DNA of 64,000 bases, taken from Chlorobiota bacterium. GTDB lineage: Bacteria; Bacteroidota; Bacteroidia; Bacteroidales; VadinHA17. The stretch spans positions 1 through 64,000 of the forward strand of contig JAADHC010000054.1 of the NCBI GenBank assembly GCA_013152085.1, read 5' to 3'. The notes under the pieces are model-generated. The model made no database searches. It saw nothing but the letters and a program-made list of their open reading frames with translations, and was not told the DNA's origin. The first letter of the stretch is position 1; each line of letters starts with the position of its first letter. Shown here piece by piece: positions 1 through 7,801 of the stretch. Made by a program: the position numbers and the translations under genes.

Positions 1-308
1 AGGTCTTTTTTATCCACAAAAAAGGAAACCATTTGTTCAAATGAATTGCTGAAATAATCCCTGACAAAACTTTTCATATGTTGCCGGGAATAGACCTCCC
101 TGCTTACCAGCGGGAAATAACGGTGCGATTTACCGAAAGCCTTGTGCGAAACAAATCCTTTCTTTTCCAGAATCCGCACAATGGTTGAAACGGTGTTGTA
201 GGCAGGTTTGGGTTCAGGCAACTTCTCAATGATCTCGCGTACAAACGCTTCTTCCAGTTGCCACAACACTTTCATGATTTGCTCTTCGGCACGGGTAAGT
301 TGTTTCAT
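1..308 (-). CDS. BlaI/MecI/CopY-family transcriptional repressor, partial
   Basis: Translation from the ATG at 306-308 gives 102 residues before the window edge, beginning MKQLTRAEEQIMKVLW and continuing with PKPAYNTVSTIVRILEKKGF. This is the winged-helix DNA-binding domain of the penicillinase-repressor family; the C-terminal dimerisation part lies outside the window. Members repress their own operon and are normally inactivated by a membrane M56 (BlaR/MecR-type) zinc peptidase encoded next door, which would lie off the left edge. The gene has its own promoter about 230 bases upstream, with two dyads across it that look like its operators. The family call is secure from the sequence. Which signal it answers, and whether a peptidase partner exists, cannot be seen. 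Confidence 0.88.
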   Translation of the reverse strand, partial: MKQLTRAEEQIMKVLWQLEEAFVREIIEKLPEPKPAYNTVSTIVRILEKKGFVSHKAFGKSHRYFPLVSREVYSRQHMKSFVRDYFSNSFEQMVSFFVDKKD

Positions 309-397
309 GGTTTATTTAAATTATTGATGAACTTTCATGAGTTTTGCTTTAGTTAAAAATCATGACAAAACAGGCTATATTGGTCCCTCTTTTACCC

Positions 398-439
398 GGG
401 GTGCAACCCCTGGTAATATTTATCACGCCCTTACAGGGC
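398..439. repeat. Twin short GC hairpins in the leader of the BlaI-type gene
   Basis: Two small perfect hairpins lie 16 bases apart in otherwise AT-rich sequence: GGGGT-GCA-ACCCC (398-410) and GCCCT-TAC-AGGGC (427-439). They fall within the predicted 5' leader. The paired layout looks like a dispersed intergenic repeat unit, but only one copy is visible here, so this remains a guess. Confidence 0.4.
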
Positions 440-533
440 TTATTTTAATCATGTCCCGGGATTTTGAATTTTCCGGTACGGTTGTTTCATAATAATACAC
501 GGTTTATGTTTTGGATATGTTGTTATTATATAA

Positions 534-564
534 CAAAGGTATAACTAATAAATTAGTTATACAA
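534..564 (-). promoter_or_regulatory. Promoter of the BlaI-type gene
   Basis: Read on the minus strand there is a TTG at 564-562, a 20-base spacer and TACCTTTG at 541-534. This fits the Bacteroidota sigma pattern (TTTG or TTG, about 20 bases, TAnnTTTG). Transcription would start near 527, leaving a leader of about 220 bases. Confidence 0.65.
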
Positions 565-578
565 CTAAATCATTAGTT
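539..578. promoter_or_regulatory. Two adjacent operator dyads over the BlaI-type promoter
   Basis: Dyad 1 (539-562) has perfect 11-base arms, GTATAACTAAT and its complement, around AA. Dyad 2 (563-578) has perfect 6-base arms AACTAA/TTAGTT around ATCA and follows with no gap. Both share an ACTAA...TTAGT core, the same general layout as the ACTA...TAGT operators of BlaI/MecI repressors. They fill the space between and overlap the -33 and -7 boxes, so bound repressor would block polymerase. The assignment to this repressor is inference from position and family. Confidence 0.65.
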
Positions 579-897
579 TTTTCTTGAAAAAAATATGAGA
601 TTTTCGTAACGAATAGATATTCAAGGGGTAAATAGTTGTTAAAAAGAACCGGGTGACGATACGGTTTCTCATCAGACTTCACCAGGAATAGATTCCGTAT
701 ATCTGATCACTGTATGATGACCCGTTTTGAAATGGCATTTTCCCGGTGTGTGGGCAGGTTGATCATTTGTACACCGGGTTTTCGGTATCAATCATTATTA
801 TCTGAAACATTTTGATTTATGGGACAAGGATACATATCCTTGCTTATCCATATGTGAAGCAGATATTAACAATTTGCTAAAAGAATGAAGAAGGGAT
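579..897. other. Non-coding stretch between the repressor promoter and the acn terminator
   Basis: No reading frame with a plausible start is visible on either strand. The only structure is an inverted repeat with arms CCCGGTGT (742-749) and ACACCGGG (771-778) around a 21-base loop, followed on the plus strand by TTTT. No plus-strand gene precedes it, so it is not called a terminator. Confidence 0.5.
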
Positions 898-935
898 AAA
901 AAGAAACGCGGAACTAATGGAAAATTCCGCGTTTC
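898..935 (-). terminator. Rho-independent terminator of acn
   Basis: Perfect 11-base arms GAAACGCGGAA (903-913) and TTCCGCGTTTC (925-935) enclose an 11-base loop. On the minus strand the stem is followed directly by a run of T (902-898). It lies 20 bases beyond the acn stop codon. Confidence 0.88.
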
Positions 936-954
936 GAAGCCCGACACGAGTAAA

Positions 955-3222
955 TCAGGCATTGTTTTGCTGCCGGATGAGATTCAATGCTGACCCGGCA
1001 CGGAACCATTCGATCTGGTTTTCATTGTAGGAATGATTCACTTTGACGGAATCATTGGATCCGTCCTTGTGCCGGATTATCACAGTAAGTTGTTTCCCCG
1101 GCGCAAAAACACCAAGGCCCAGTATATCAAAAGTATCCTCTTCCTGTACTTTATCATAATCTGCCGGATTGTCGAAAGTAATGGCCAGCATACCCTGTTT
1201 CTTAAGGTTTGTTTCGTGGATACGGGCAAACGAACGTACCAGGACGGCCTGTACACCCATAAAGCGGGGTTCCATGGCGGCATGTTCACGGGATGATCCT
1301 TCACCGTAATTTTCATCACCGATAATAATGGAACCTTTTCCGGCATCGCGGTAGGCTTTTGCAGCATCAGGTACAGGCATATATTTTCCCGTAAGCTGGT
1401 TTTTCACCGAATTTGTTTTTTCGTTAAAGTAGTTTACGGCACCAATCAGCAGGTTTTGTGATATATTTTCCAGGTGTCCGCGATAGCGCAGCCACGGTCC
1501 GGCCATGGAAATATGGTCGGTAGTGCATTTCCCCTTGGCTTTAATGAGCAAATGGAGTTCATGATAATCATTCCCGTCCCATACCGGGAAAGGCGTGAGC
1601 AGCTGCAGTCTTTCGGAGTCGGGTTTTACGACAATGTTTACAGAATTGCCGTCTTCAGCAGGGGCAAGATAACCGGGATCACCCACTTCAAAACCTTTGG
1701 GTGGGTAAACAATTCCGGAAGGTTCGTCAAAGTGTACCTGTTCGCCGTTTTCGTTTTCCAGGGTATCATGCAGGGGGTCGAAATCCAGCCGTCCGGCAAT
1801 AGCGTATGTCATCACCATCTCCGGTGAGGTTACAAATGCATAGGTATGTGGGTTACCGTCGTTACGTTTGGCGAAGTTCCGGTTGAAAGAAGTAACAATT
1901 GAATTCCTGTGTCCGTCTTTGACATCCTCGCGATCCCATTGTCCGATACAGGGGCCACAGGCATTGGCCAGAACCACTCCGCCGATTTTTTCAAACACTT
2001 TGATCAGTCCGTCACGTTCCATGGTATAGCGTATCTGCTCGGATCCGGGTGTGATGTATAGTTTTGCTTTCGGTTTGAGGTTCTTCTCAATCGCCTGCCG
2101 TGCAATAGAGGCAGCGCGTGTTATATCCTCATATGAGGAGTTGGTACAGGAGCCGATAAGTCCGGCCTCAAGATTCAGGGGCCAGTCATTTTTTACAGCG
2201 GTTTCTGCCATTTTACCGGTTGTAGTCCTCAGGTCAGGTGTAAAAGGCCCGTTGAGGGCAGGTTCCAACTCGGAAAGGTTGATCTCAATGACTTTGTCAA
2301 AATACTTTTCAGGATTATTGTAAACTTCCGGGTCTCCGGTCAGATGTTCTTTTACCGCTCCGGCCAGTTCTGCCACATCATTTCTGCCTGTCTGGCGCAG
2401 GTATTCCGCCGTATTTTCATCGAACCCGAAGGTGGATGTCGTGGCACCCACTTCAGCACCCATATTACAGATGGTAGCCCTCCCTGTGGCTGACAGGGAA
2501 CGAACGCCTGCACCGAAATATTCCAGGATATATCCAGTACCGCCTTTAACGGTGAGGATATCGGCAACTTTCAGGATTACATCTTTTGGAGCGGCCCACC
2601 CGGTGAGTTTTCCGGTCAGTTTAATTCCGATAACTTTCGGGAATTTCAGTTCCCAGGGCATATCGGCCATCACATCCACGGCATCTGCCCCGCCGACACC
2701 AATAGCGATCATACCAAGGCCACCGGCATTGGGGGTATGTGAATCCGTTCCGATCATCATCCCACCCGGGAAAGCATAATTTTCCAGCACTACCTGGTGG
2801 ATAATCCCGGCACCCGGTTTCCAGAAACCGATTCCATATTTATTGGACACCGATGCCAGAAAATCATATACTTCCTGATTGGTATACCGGGCTGTCTCAA
2901 GATCTTCACCGGCGCCTTTTTTGGCCGTAATCAGGTGATCACAATGTACCGTAGAGGGTACAGCAACCTTGTTTTTACCGGCCATCATAAATTGCAGTAA
3001 AGCCATCTGTGCTGTAGCATCCTGCATAGCGACACGGTCGGGACGAAAATCAACATAATCCTTACCCCTTGAAAAATGTCCGGAAATGCCGGTGTTATCC
3101 AGATGAGTATATAAAATCTTTTCTGCCAGTGTGAGCGGTTTGTCAACTGTCTTTCTGATCGTGCTGAGTTTTTTGTTCAGCATTTGATAGAAAGTACGGA
3201 TCATTTTAATATCAAAAGCCAT
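955..3222 (-). CDS. acn: Aconitate hydratase
   Basis: This 755-residue aconitase interconverts citrate and isocitrate in the TCA cycle in the cytoplasm. The three [4Fe-4S] ligands are visible: Cys359 in GSCTNSS and Cys422 and Cys425 in [10 protein letters not shown], with the 63-residue spacing typical of mitochondrial-type enzymes. The C-terminal swivel domain follows ([11 protein letters not shown], then [14 protein letters not shown]). The start is placed at the ATG at 3220-3222 ([13 protein letters not shown]), which matches the usual N-terminus of Bacteroidota aconitases. An upstream in-frame start at 3261 would add 13 residues with no family counterpart and would overlap a possible -7 box, TACTTTTG (3266-3259). 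The gene is monocistronic, bounded by its own terminator and by a divergent permease gene. Confidence 0.97.
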   Translation of the reverse strand: MAFDIKMIRTFYQMLNKKLSTIRKTVDKPLTLAEKILYTHLDNTGISGHFSRGKDYVDFRPDRVAMQDATAQMALLQFMMAGKNKVAVPSTVHCDHLITAKKGAGEDLETARYTNQEVYDFLASVSNKYGIGFWKPGAGIIHQVVLENYAFPGGMMIGTDSHTPNAGGLGMIAIGVGGADAVDVMADMPWELKFPKVIGIKLTGKLTGWAAPKDVILKVADILTVKGGTGYILEYFGAGVRSLSATGRATICNMGAEVGATTSTFGFDENTAEYLRQTGRNDVAELAGAVKEHLTGDPEVYNNPEKYFDKVIEINLSELEPALNGPFTPDLRTTTGKMAETAVKNDWPLNLEAGLIGSCTNSSYEDITRAASIARQAIEKNLKPKAKLYITPGSEQIRYTMERDGLIKVFEKIGGVVLANACGPCIGQWDREDVKDGHRNSIVTSFNRNFAKRNDGNPHTYAFVTSPEMVMTYAIAGRLDFDPLHDTLENENGEQVHFDEPSGIVYPPKGFEVGDPGYLAPAEDGNSVNIVVKPDSERLQLLTPFPVWDGNDYHELHLLIKAKGKCTTDHISMAGPWLRYRGHLENISQNLLIGAVNYFNEKTNSVKNQLTGKYMPVPDAAKAYRDAGKGSIIIGDENYGEGSSREHAAMEPRFMGVQAVLVRSFARIHETNLKKQGMLAITFDNPADYDKVQEEDTFDILGLGVFAPGKQLTVIIRHKDGSNDSVKVNHSYNENQIEWFRAGSALNLIRQQNNA

Positions 3223-3430
3223 AGGTTCTGTTTTATTATAATAATAAATAAGGGATAACAAAAGTACAAAGAAAATGAGTTCAGTGTGGTTTGATAACCG
3301 GATTTTTTAATGTATCGTATAACACAATATATGTTGAGGATTCGTGATTCCTTTTTTAACTATAATAAAAAACATAATATTGTCCGGTATTTATTATCAG
3401 AATGAGAACATATATTGAGATGCTGAAAAA

Positions 3431-3462
3431 TTGTGGTGTGTGGAGAAAAAATAATATCTTTA
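3431..3462 (+). promoter_or_regulatory. Candidate promoter of the ABC permease gene
   Basis: TTG at 3431-3433, 21 bases, then TATCTTTA at 3455-3462, one mismatch from TAnnTTTG. It would start transcription about 32 bases before the ATG. The divergent intergenic region holds no better match on this strand. Confidence 0.4.
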
Positions 3463-3501
3463 AATCAACGTTTTTTAGGGACTGATCCATAAGAGAAAAA
3501 T

Positions 3502-4743
3502 ATGAAATTTGGTTTATTTGAAGACAACCTGAAAATCTCGATGAATTCTATCCGTACCAACAAGGTTCGGGCTATTCTCACTATTTTTATTATATCTTTC
3601 GGGATCATGGCATTAGTAGGCATCCTGACGGCCATCGATTCGATCAAGAATTCTATTACCAACCAGTTTACGATGATGGGAGCCAATACGTTTACGATCG
3701 AAAGCAGGGGGATGACCGTGGTGGTGGGGAACAAGCGATACCGGAAGAAGAATCATTCACGCATTACTTATCAGCAGGCTTCCCGTTTTAAGGAGGAGTT
3801 TGACGAGCCGGTACGGGTATCTGTTTCCGTAAGTGCCTCGGGTTTGGCTACCGTAAAGTTTAAGCGGGAAAAAACCAACCCGAATGTATGGATTGTCGGG
3901 GGGGATGAAAATTATATGTTTACTTCCGGGAATGAGCTGGCATCAGGCAGAAATTTTTCGAAGCAGGATATTCTGCAAAACCGGAATGTGGTCATCCTGG
4001 GCCATGATTTATTAAAGGAGCTTTTTAAGCATAATGAAGATCCTGATAATCAATTTGTGAGTATTGGAGGCGGGAAATTCCGTGTTATCGGTGTCTTAAA
4101 AGAGAAAGGGTCCAGTTTCGGCGGGGTTGACCGGATTTGCCTGTTGCCGGTAACTACCGTTCGGCATTATTTTTCCCGTCCTAACATGACATTTACGATC
4201 AGTGTAATGCCTAATCAGCCGGAATTGCTGGATGCTATGGCCAGCGAAGCAGAAGGGGTGTTCAGAAAAGTCCGCGGACTGGAACCTATTGATGAAACAG
4301 ATTTTAACATCACAAAAAGCGATAATCTGGTAAATATTTTACTTGAAAATATAAAAACCGTAACCTGGGCGGCAACTATTATAGGCCTGATCACATTACT
4401 TGGTGCCTCTATTGGTCTGATGAATATTATGCTGGTTTCCGTTACCGAGAGGACCCGTGAAATAGGTATCCGTAAAGCCATTGGTGCAAAACGGGGAACC
4501 ATCCGGCAACAATTCCTATTCGAAGCCATTCTGATAGGGCAATTGGGAGGAGCCCTGGGAATTGTTCTGGGCATCCTGATCGGGAACCTGATCTCACTGC
4601 TGACCAAGAGTTCGTTTGTTGTACCATGGGTATGGATTTTTGGTGGAGTGGCTGCCACCTTCGTCGTTGGGCTCATTTCCGGTTTTTATCCGGCCTTGAA
4701 AGCTTCGCGTCTTGATCCGATTCTTGCATTACATTATGAATAA
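3502..4743 (+). CDS. MacB/FtsX-type ABC transporter permease
   Basis: A 413-residue inner-membrane protein with the MacB layout: a short cytoplasmic N-terminus, one membrane segment at about residues 21-44, a periplasmic MacB_PCD-type domain of about 230 residues, then an FtsX domain with three membrane segments (roughly 285-310, 338-368, 374-397). The signature between them, [18 protein letters not shown], is the family's cytoplasmic loop. Family members work with a separate ATPase in lipoprotein, peptide or macrolide export or in mechanotransmission. No ATP-binding subunit lies next to it, so it is an orphan here and its substrate is unknown. A SiaC-like gene follows after 14 bases and is probably co-transcribed. 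Confidence 0.9.
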   Translation: MKFGLFEDNLKISMNSIRTNKVRAILTIFIISFGIMALVGILTAIDSIKNSITNQFTMMGANTFTIESRGMTVVVGNKRYRKKNHSRITYQQASRFKEEFDEPVRVSVSVSASGLATVKFKREKTNPNVWIVGGDENYMFTSGNELASGRNFSKQDILQNRNVVILGHDLLKELFKHNEDPDNQFVSIGGGKFRVIGVLKEKGSSFGGVDRICLLPVTTVRHYFSRPNMTFTISVMPNQPELLDAMASEAEGVFRKVRGLEPIDETDFNITKSDNLVNILLENIKTVTWAATIIGLITLLGASIGLMNIMLVSVTERTREIGIRKAIGAKRGTIRQQFLFEAILIGQLGGALGIVLGILIGNLISLLTKSSFVVPWVWIFGGVAATFVVGLISGFYPALKASRLDPILALHYE

Positions 4744-4757
4744 AAACACCACGCATT

Positions 4758-5138
4758 ATGGAGCCGTTATACGTAGAACCTTCGAAAACCATACCGGAAA
4801 TCCGGCTTGAGGCCGGTATGCCGTTAGAAATAACCGGACGATCTATTCCTGAAGACCCTGATGAAGTGTATGCGCCGGTAATGGATTGGCTGGAGGCCTT
4901 TTTTACGGAAAAACCTACGGCGCAAACCATACTTGAATTCAGGCTTGAATACCTGAACAGCGGATCGTCAAAGTATATCCTGGAAATCCTTAAGAGACTT
5001 AAGGAATATCATGATGAAGGATTTCCGGTACTTATCAAATGGTTTTATGAAGAGGAGGATGAAGCCATCCTGGAACTGGGGGAGCATTACCGGGAAACGA
5101 CAAAGTTACCTTTTGAGCTGATCCCGGTGTACGGATAA
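4758..5138 (+). CDS. DUF1987 / SiaC-family regulatory phosphoprotein
   Basis: A 126-residue soluble protein that fits the DUF1987 (SiaC) family in length and pattern: an EPSKTIPEIRLE opening, then FRLEYLNSGSSKYILEIL, and a FPFELI-like end (LPFELIPVYG). In Pseudomonas SiaC a threonine directly after the LN of the same motif is phosphorylated by SiaB and dephosphorylated by the PP2C SiaA, and the protein acts on a diguanylate cyclase. Here the equivalent residue is Ser68. No SiaA, SiaB or cyclase is encoded nearby, so only the family is supported, not the pathway. It sits 14 bases after the permease gene on the same strand. Confidence 0.8.
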   Translation: MEPLYVEPSKTIPEIRLEAGMPLEITGRSIPEDPDEVYAPVMDWLEAFFTEKPTAQTILEFRLEYLNSGSSKYILEILKRLKEYHDEGFPVLIKWFYEEEDEAILELGEHYRETTKLPFELIPVYG

Positions 5139-5370
5139 AGAAGATTCCGCCAAAGGCGGTAAATATTTCCGTAAGACTATACCGAGTTACGTAAGCCACG
5201 AATTCAGGTGAATTATATTTGTTTACTGCACTTTCCGTAGCTCTCTATGATCATCGTAACCTTTTTAATTACAATAGCTTTTGCGGAGGTGATGACGAAG
5301 GAGAATTGCGTTAACTGTTATTCCATCGCATCGAATCATTAGAATTTATTTTGCAGGTTTCAGGGTATAA

Positions 5371-5404
5371 AAAAAGGGTGCTCCTCAGGAGACACCCTTT
5401 TATT
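5371..5404. terminator. Bidirectional terminator between the SiaC-like gene and gap
   Basis: The stem AAAAGGGTG (5372-5380) pairs with CACCCTTTT (5393-5401), with inner CTCC/GGAG pairing. A-runs and T-runs flank both sides, so it can work in both directions. It lies 21 bases past the gap stop codon. The plus-strand gene ends further away, about 230 bases upstream. Confidence 0.85.
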
Positions 5405-5424
5405 TATATAACCAAGGTTTTATA

Positions 5425-6429
5425 TCAAACCATTTTTTCAATCAGATCAACAACACGGGCTGAATAACCCCATTCGTTATCATACCACGAAAGGACTTTG
5501 ATCATATTGCCTTTTACCATGGTGGTAAGTGCATCAAATATGGATGAATGGGGGTTATGAATAATATCAACGGAGACAATCGGATCAACATTGTATTCCA
5601 AAACACCTTTCATTGGTCCTTCGGCAGCGGCTTTCATAGCAGCATTGACTTCATCTTTTGTAGCGGGTTTTTCCACATAGGCAACCAGGTCAACCAGTGA
5701 TCCGGTAGGAGTAGGAACCCGGATAGCCAATCCGTCCATTTTTCCATTCAGTTCGGGGATCACTTTTCCGATAGCTTTTGCAGCACCTGTAGTTGTTGGT
5801 ATCTGGCTTACAGCAGCAGACCGGGCACGCCGCAGGTCACTGTGGGGGAAGTCCAGAATACGCTGGTCGTTTGTATACGAATGTATGGTTGTCATAAACG
5901 CTGTATTGATCCTGAAATGATCGTTGATAACTTTGGTTATCGGGGCCAGACAGTTTGTTGTACAGGAAGCATTGGATACACATTCATCCTGTGGAGTCAG
6001 CATATCATCATTTACACCCATAACAATGGTTTTATCAATCTCGTCTTTGGCCGGAACCGTAAGGATAATCTTTTTAGCGCCATTTTTCAGATGATCACCA
6101 TATCCGCCTTTGGGGCTTTCCTTTACTCTGAATATTCCGGTTGCTTCGATAACCACGTCGGGGGTTTTGGGCCATGGAATATTTGCCGGGTTCCTTTCTG
6201 CGGAAATCTTAATAGCCTGCCCGTTAATAATAATGCTTTCATCATTGTAATCCACCGTCCCATTAAATTTTCCCTGCGTAGAATCATATTTCAGCAGATA
6301 GGCCAGTGTTTTTGTATCGGTAAGGTCATTGATCCCTACTATTTCAATATTCCCCTTTTCCAGGGCCAGTTTAAAGACGTTCCTTCCGATACGTCCGAAA
6401 CCGTTGATCGCAACTTTGATGTTTGACAT
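5425..6429 (-). CDS. gap: Type I glyceraldehyde-3-phosphate dehydrogenase
   Basis: A 334-residue cytoplasmic enzyme that oxidises glyceraldehyde-3-phosphate to 1,3-bisphosphoglycerate. The Rossmann motif NGFGRIGR is at the N-terminus. Asp35 in INDLTD marks NAD preference. The catalytic Cys156 lies in SNASCTTNCLAP, and its partner His183 in TTIHSYTND. Length and motifs are normal for the glycolytic enzyme. It has its own candidate promoter and a strong bidirectional terminator, so it is probably monocistronic. Pyruvate kinase elsewhere in the window serves the same pathway. Confidence 0.98.
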   Translation of the reverse strand: MSNIKVAINGFGRIGRNVFKLALEKGNIEIVGINDLTDTKTLAYLLKYDSTQGKFNGTVDYNDESIIINGQAIKISAERNPANIPWPKTPDVVIEATGIFRVKESPKGGYGDHLKNGAKKIILTVPAKDEIDKTIVMGVNDDMLTPQDECVSNASCTTNCLAPITKVINDHFRINTAFMTTIHSYTNDQRILDFPHSDLRRARSAAVSQIPTTTGAAKAIGKVIPELNGKMDGLAIRVPTPTGSLVDLVAYVEKPATKDEVNAAMKAAAEGPMKGVLEYNVDPIVSVDIIHNPHSSIFDALTTMVKGNMIKVLSWYDNEWGYSARVVDLIEKMV

Positions 6430-6463
6430 TTTTAGTTATTGTTTAATTGTTATTAGAATCACG

Positions 6464-6496
6464 CAAAAATAATTAAATCAGGACAAATATAATCAA
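6464..6496 (-). promoter_or_regulatory. Candidate gap promoter
   Basis: TTG at 6496-6494, 22 bases, then TATTTTTG at 6471-6464, a perfect TAnnTTTG box. The predicted start is about 30 bases before the ATG. The -33 box lies inside the foot of the upstream gene's terminator hairpin. Confidence 0.55.
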
Positions 6497-6533
6497 CTCT
6501 CCTGAAAAACATATTTCAGGCTCCGGAGAGTTG
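6494..6533 (-). terminator. Hairpin after the outer-membrane protein gene
   Basis: Arms CAACTCTCC (6494-6502) and GGAGAGTTG (6525-6533) enclose a second inner pairing, CCTGAAA (6501-6507) with TTTCAGG (6514-6520). The two pairings compete for two bases. It begins a few bases after the stop of the 6538-7323 gene. The T-run on the minus strand is poor (ATTATATTTG), so termination may be weak. Confidence 0.5.
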
Positions 6534-6537
6534 TTGT

Positions 6538-7323
6538 TTAAAAATTGTTACCCGATTCGTTATAGGCTTTCTTATAATACCGGTCGATGATCTTCCCGAA
6601 ACGGTAACAGGCATAAAGAGATATAAAATAGTTCCGGTTGTCATTCGAAGCCATAATCGGGATTTTCTTCGGGTAAACATCGATGACAATACCTGCTTCA
6701 AGCGCCTGTACCAGGGGGTCGAATTTGCTGAATTCAAAGTTAATGCCAAATTTTCCGAAAATACCGGGTACGATTTTGAGTTCATTCCAACCTTTAAGAA
6801 AGGAGGCTCGTCCGTAAATATCATCGGATTTGTGGAGGGCAGGATTAAATTTTTCCGTTACCAGCTGATATTCATACAGGGAAACAGGGACAAGCACCTC
6901 ATAATAAACGGGTTTGTAAATTCCAATGGAAGGACCGAAAGTATAAAAATAACGTACGGCAACCCCTCCTTTATCAAGTTTCTTAAACACTTCGCGCTGG
7001 AAACCATATCCGCCCCGAAGGTTGAAAAACAGGTTCAGTTTGCCATAGACAAAACTGCGTGAATTGGGAAAATAGGGATTATTGAGACGGATTTCCTTGG
7101 GATGTTTGAAATAGCTGATTTCCCCTTCATACAGACGTTTGTTAAAAAAATTCAGCCTTTTTCCATACCTGACCCCCCCGCCAAAACCTGTAGAATTCAA
7201 AGATGCATGCAAAGTAGCTTCGTTGCGATAGAAGATTCGCTGCTGATCATCAATTTCTCCCTGTCCTGAAAGCCTTAAAAGAAAAAAAAGGAAGAAAGTG
7301 AATATGGAAATTACTTTCTTCAT
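6538..7323 (-). CDS. Predicted outer-membrane beta-barrel protein of unknown function
   Basis: A 261-residue protein with a signal peptide (MKKVISIFTFFLFFLLRLSGQG, probable cleavage after the Gly-Gln region). The mature part is rich in alternating aromatic and polar residues, for example VAVRYFYTFGPSIGIYKPVYYEV, and ends in a short amphipathic strand region, which suggests a barrel. I do not recognise a named family beyond conserved Bacteroidota outer-membrane proteins. It lies 58 bases after a 41-residue lipoprotein gene on the same strand and is probably transcribed from that gene's perfect promoter. Confidence 0.7.
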   Translation of the reverse strand: MKKVISIFTFFLFFLLRLSGQGEIDDQQRIFYRNEATLHASLNSTGFGGGVRYGKRLNFFNKRLYEGEISYFKHPKEIRLNNPYFPNSRSFVYGKLNLFFNLRGGYGFQREVFKKLDKGGVAVRYFYTFGPSIGIYKPVYYEVLVPVSLYEYQLVTEKFNPALHKSDDIYGRASFLKGWNELKIVPGIFGKFGINFEFSKFDPLVQALEAGIVIDVYPKKIPIMASNDNRNYFISLYACYRFGKIIDRYYKKAYNESGNNF

Positions 7324-7381
7324 AAACTTATGTTTTATCCTTTGTACCGTATGAGTATGCAGCCTGAGGAGATTCTGTTTA

Positions 7382-7507
7382 CTATCCGTTTAAATCAACC
7401 TGCTCGGTATCTGCTTGTCCGTATGCCGGGCATGCCTCATTATTACATGAGCTGAACAAAGCGGCAAGGAACAAACTAACCACGGCAACTACAATAATTT
7501 TTTTCAT
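7382..7507 (-). CDS. Small lipoprotein, 41 residues
   Basis: ATG at 7505-7507, TAG at 7382-7384. The product starts MKKIIVVAVVSLFLAALFSSC: a lysine n-region, a hydrophobic core and a lipobox ending in Cys21. The mature lipopeptide is only 21 residues, with a CPAYG segment. Tiny lipoproteins with a CPAY-like motif are common in Bacteroidota but their role is not known to me. Support that it is real: a well-formed lipoprotein signal, an in-frame stop, and a perfect phylum-type promoter 33 bases upstream. It is the first gene of a probable two-gene unit with the outer-membrane protein at 6538-7323. Confidence 0.75.
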   Translation of the reverse strand: MKKIIVVAVVSLFLAALFSSCNNEACPAYGQADTEQVDLNG

Positions 7508-7539
7508 TTCTACAATTTTAATGTCCGAAGATTCAACTA

Positions 7540-7570
7540 CAAATTTAAAAGAATTTATTCTAAAGTCAAA
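7540..7570 (-). promoter_or_regulatory. Promoter of the small lipoprotein / outer-membrane protein unit
   Basis: TTTG at 7570-7567, exactly 19 bases, then TAAATTTG at 7547-7540: a perfect match to the Bacteroidota -33/-7 consensus. The start site would be near 7533, about 26 bases before the ATG. Confidence 0.82.
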
Positions 7571-7743
7571 GGCGAATGTATTGATTTAATATAAATTCAT
7601 TCTGAATTATGAACGTAAAAATATTAAGCAAGTTACGTGCCATGAATATTTTCAAGCAGTTTTATCCGAAAATAATCTTAAATAATTGGCCGGAAACCAA
7701 AGGTGGCAAAGGTTTCGGAATAACCTTATTTAGAACGGTAAAA

Positions 7744-7777
7744 AAAACTGCTCCGGATAAATTCCCGGAGCAGTTTT
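7744..7777 (-). terminator. Rho-independent terminator of the first sortilin-like gene
   Basis: A perfect 13-base stem (7744-7756 with 7765-7777; core CTGCTCCGG/CCGGAGCAG) with an 8-base loop, followed on the minus strand by eight T in a row. It lies 24 bases beyond the stop of the 7802-11062 gene. Confidence 0.92.
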
Positions 7778-7801
7778 AACATATCAGAGTTGTTTTGATT
7801 T

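Noticed and set aside
742..778. Inverted repeat with 8-base GC-rich arms followed by TTTT as a plus-strand terminator
   Set aside because: No plus-strand gene ends upstream and the 21-base loop is long; left as an unexplained hairpin.
5147..5159. Small CCGCC-AAA-GGCGG hairpin after the SiaC-like gene as its terminator
   Set aside because: The stem is only five pairs and is followed by TAAAT, not a T-run; it may still be a weak mRNA-end structure.
5247..5342. Plus-strand open frame of 31 codons with a hydrophobic start
   Set aside because: No promoter or ribosome-binding site; the hydrophobic stretch is short and nothing recognisable follows.
7609..7779. Plus-strand open frame of 56 codons after the lipoprotein promoter
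   Set aside because: Its last third is the terminator hairpin of the sortilin-like gene read in the other direction, it has no ribosome-binding site or promoter, and the product shows no signal or domain.
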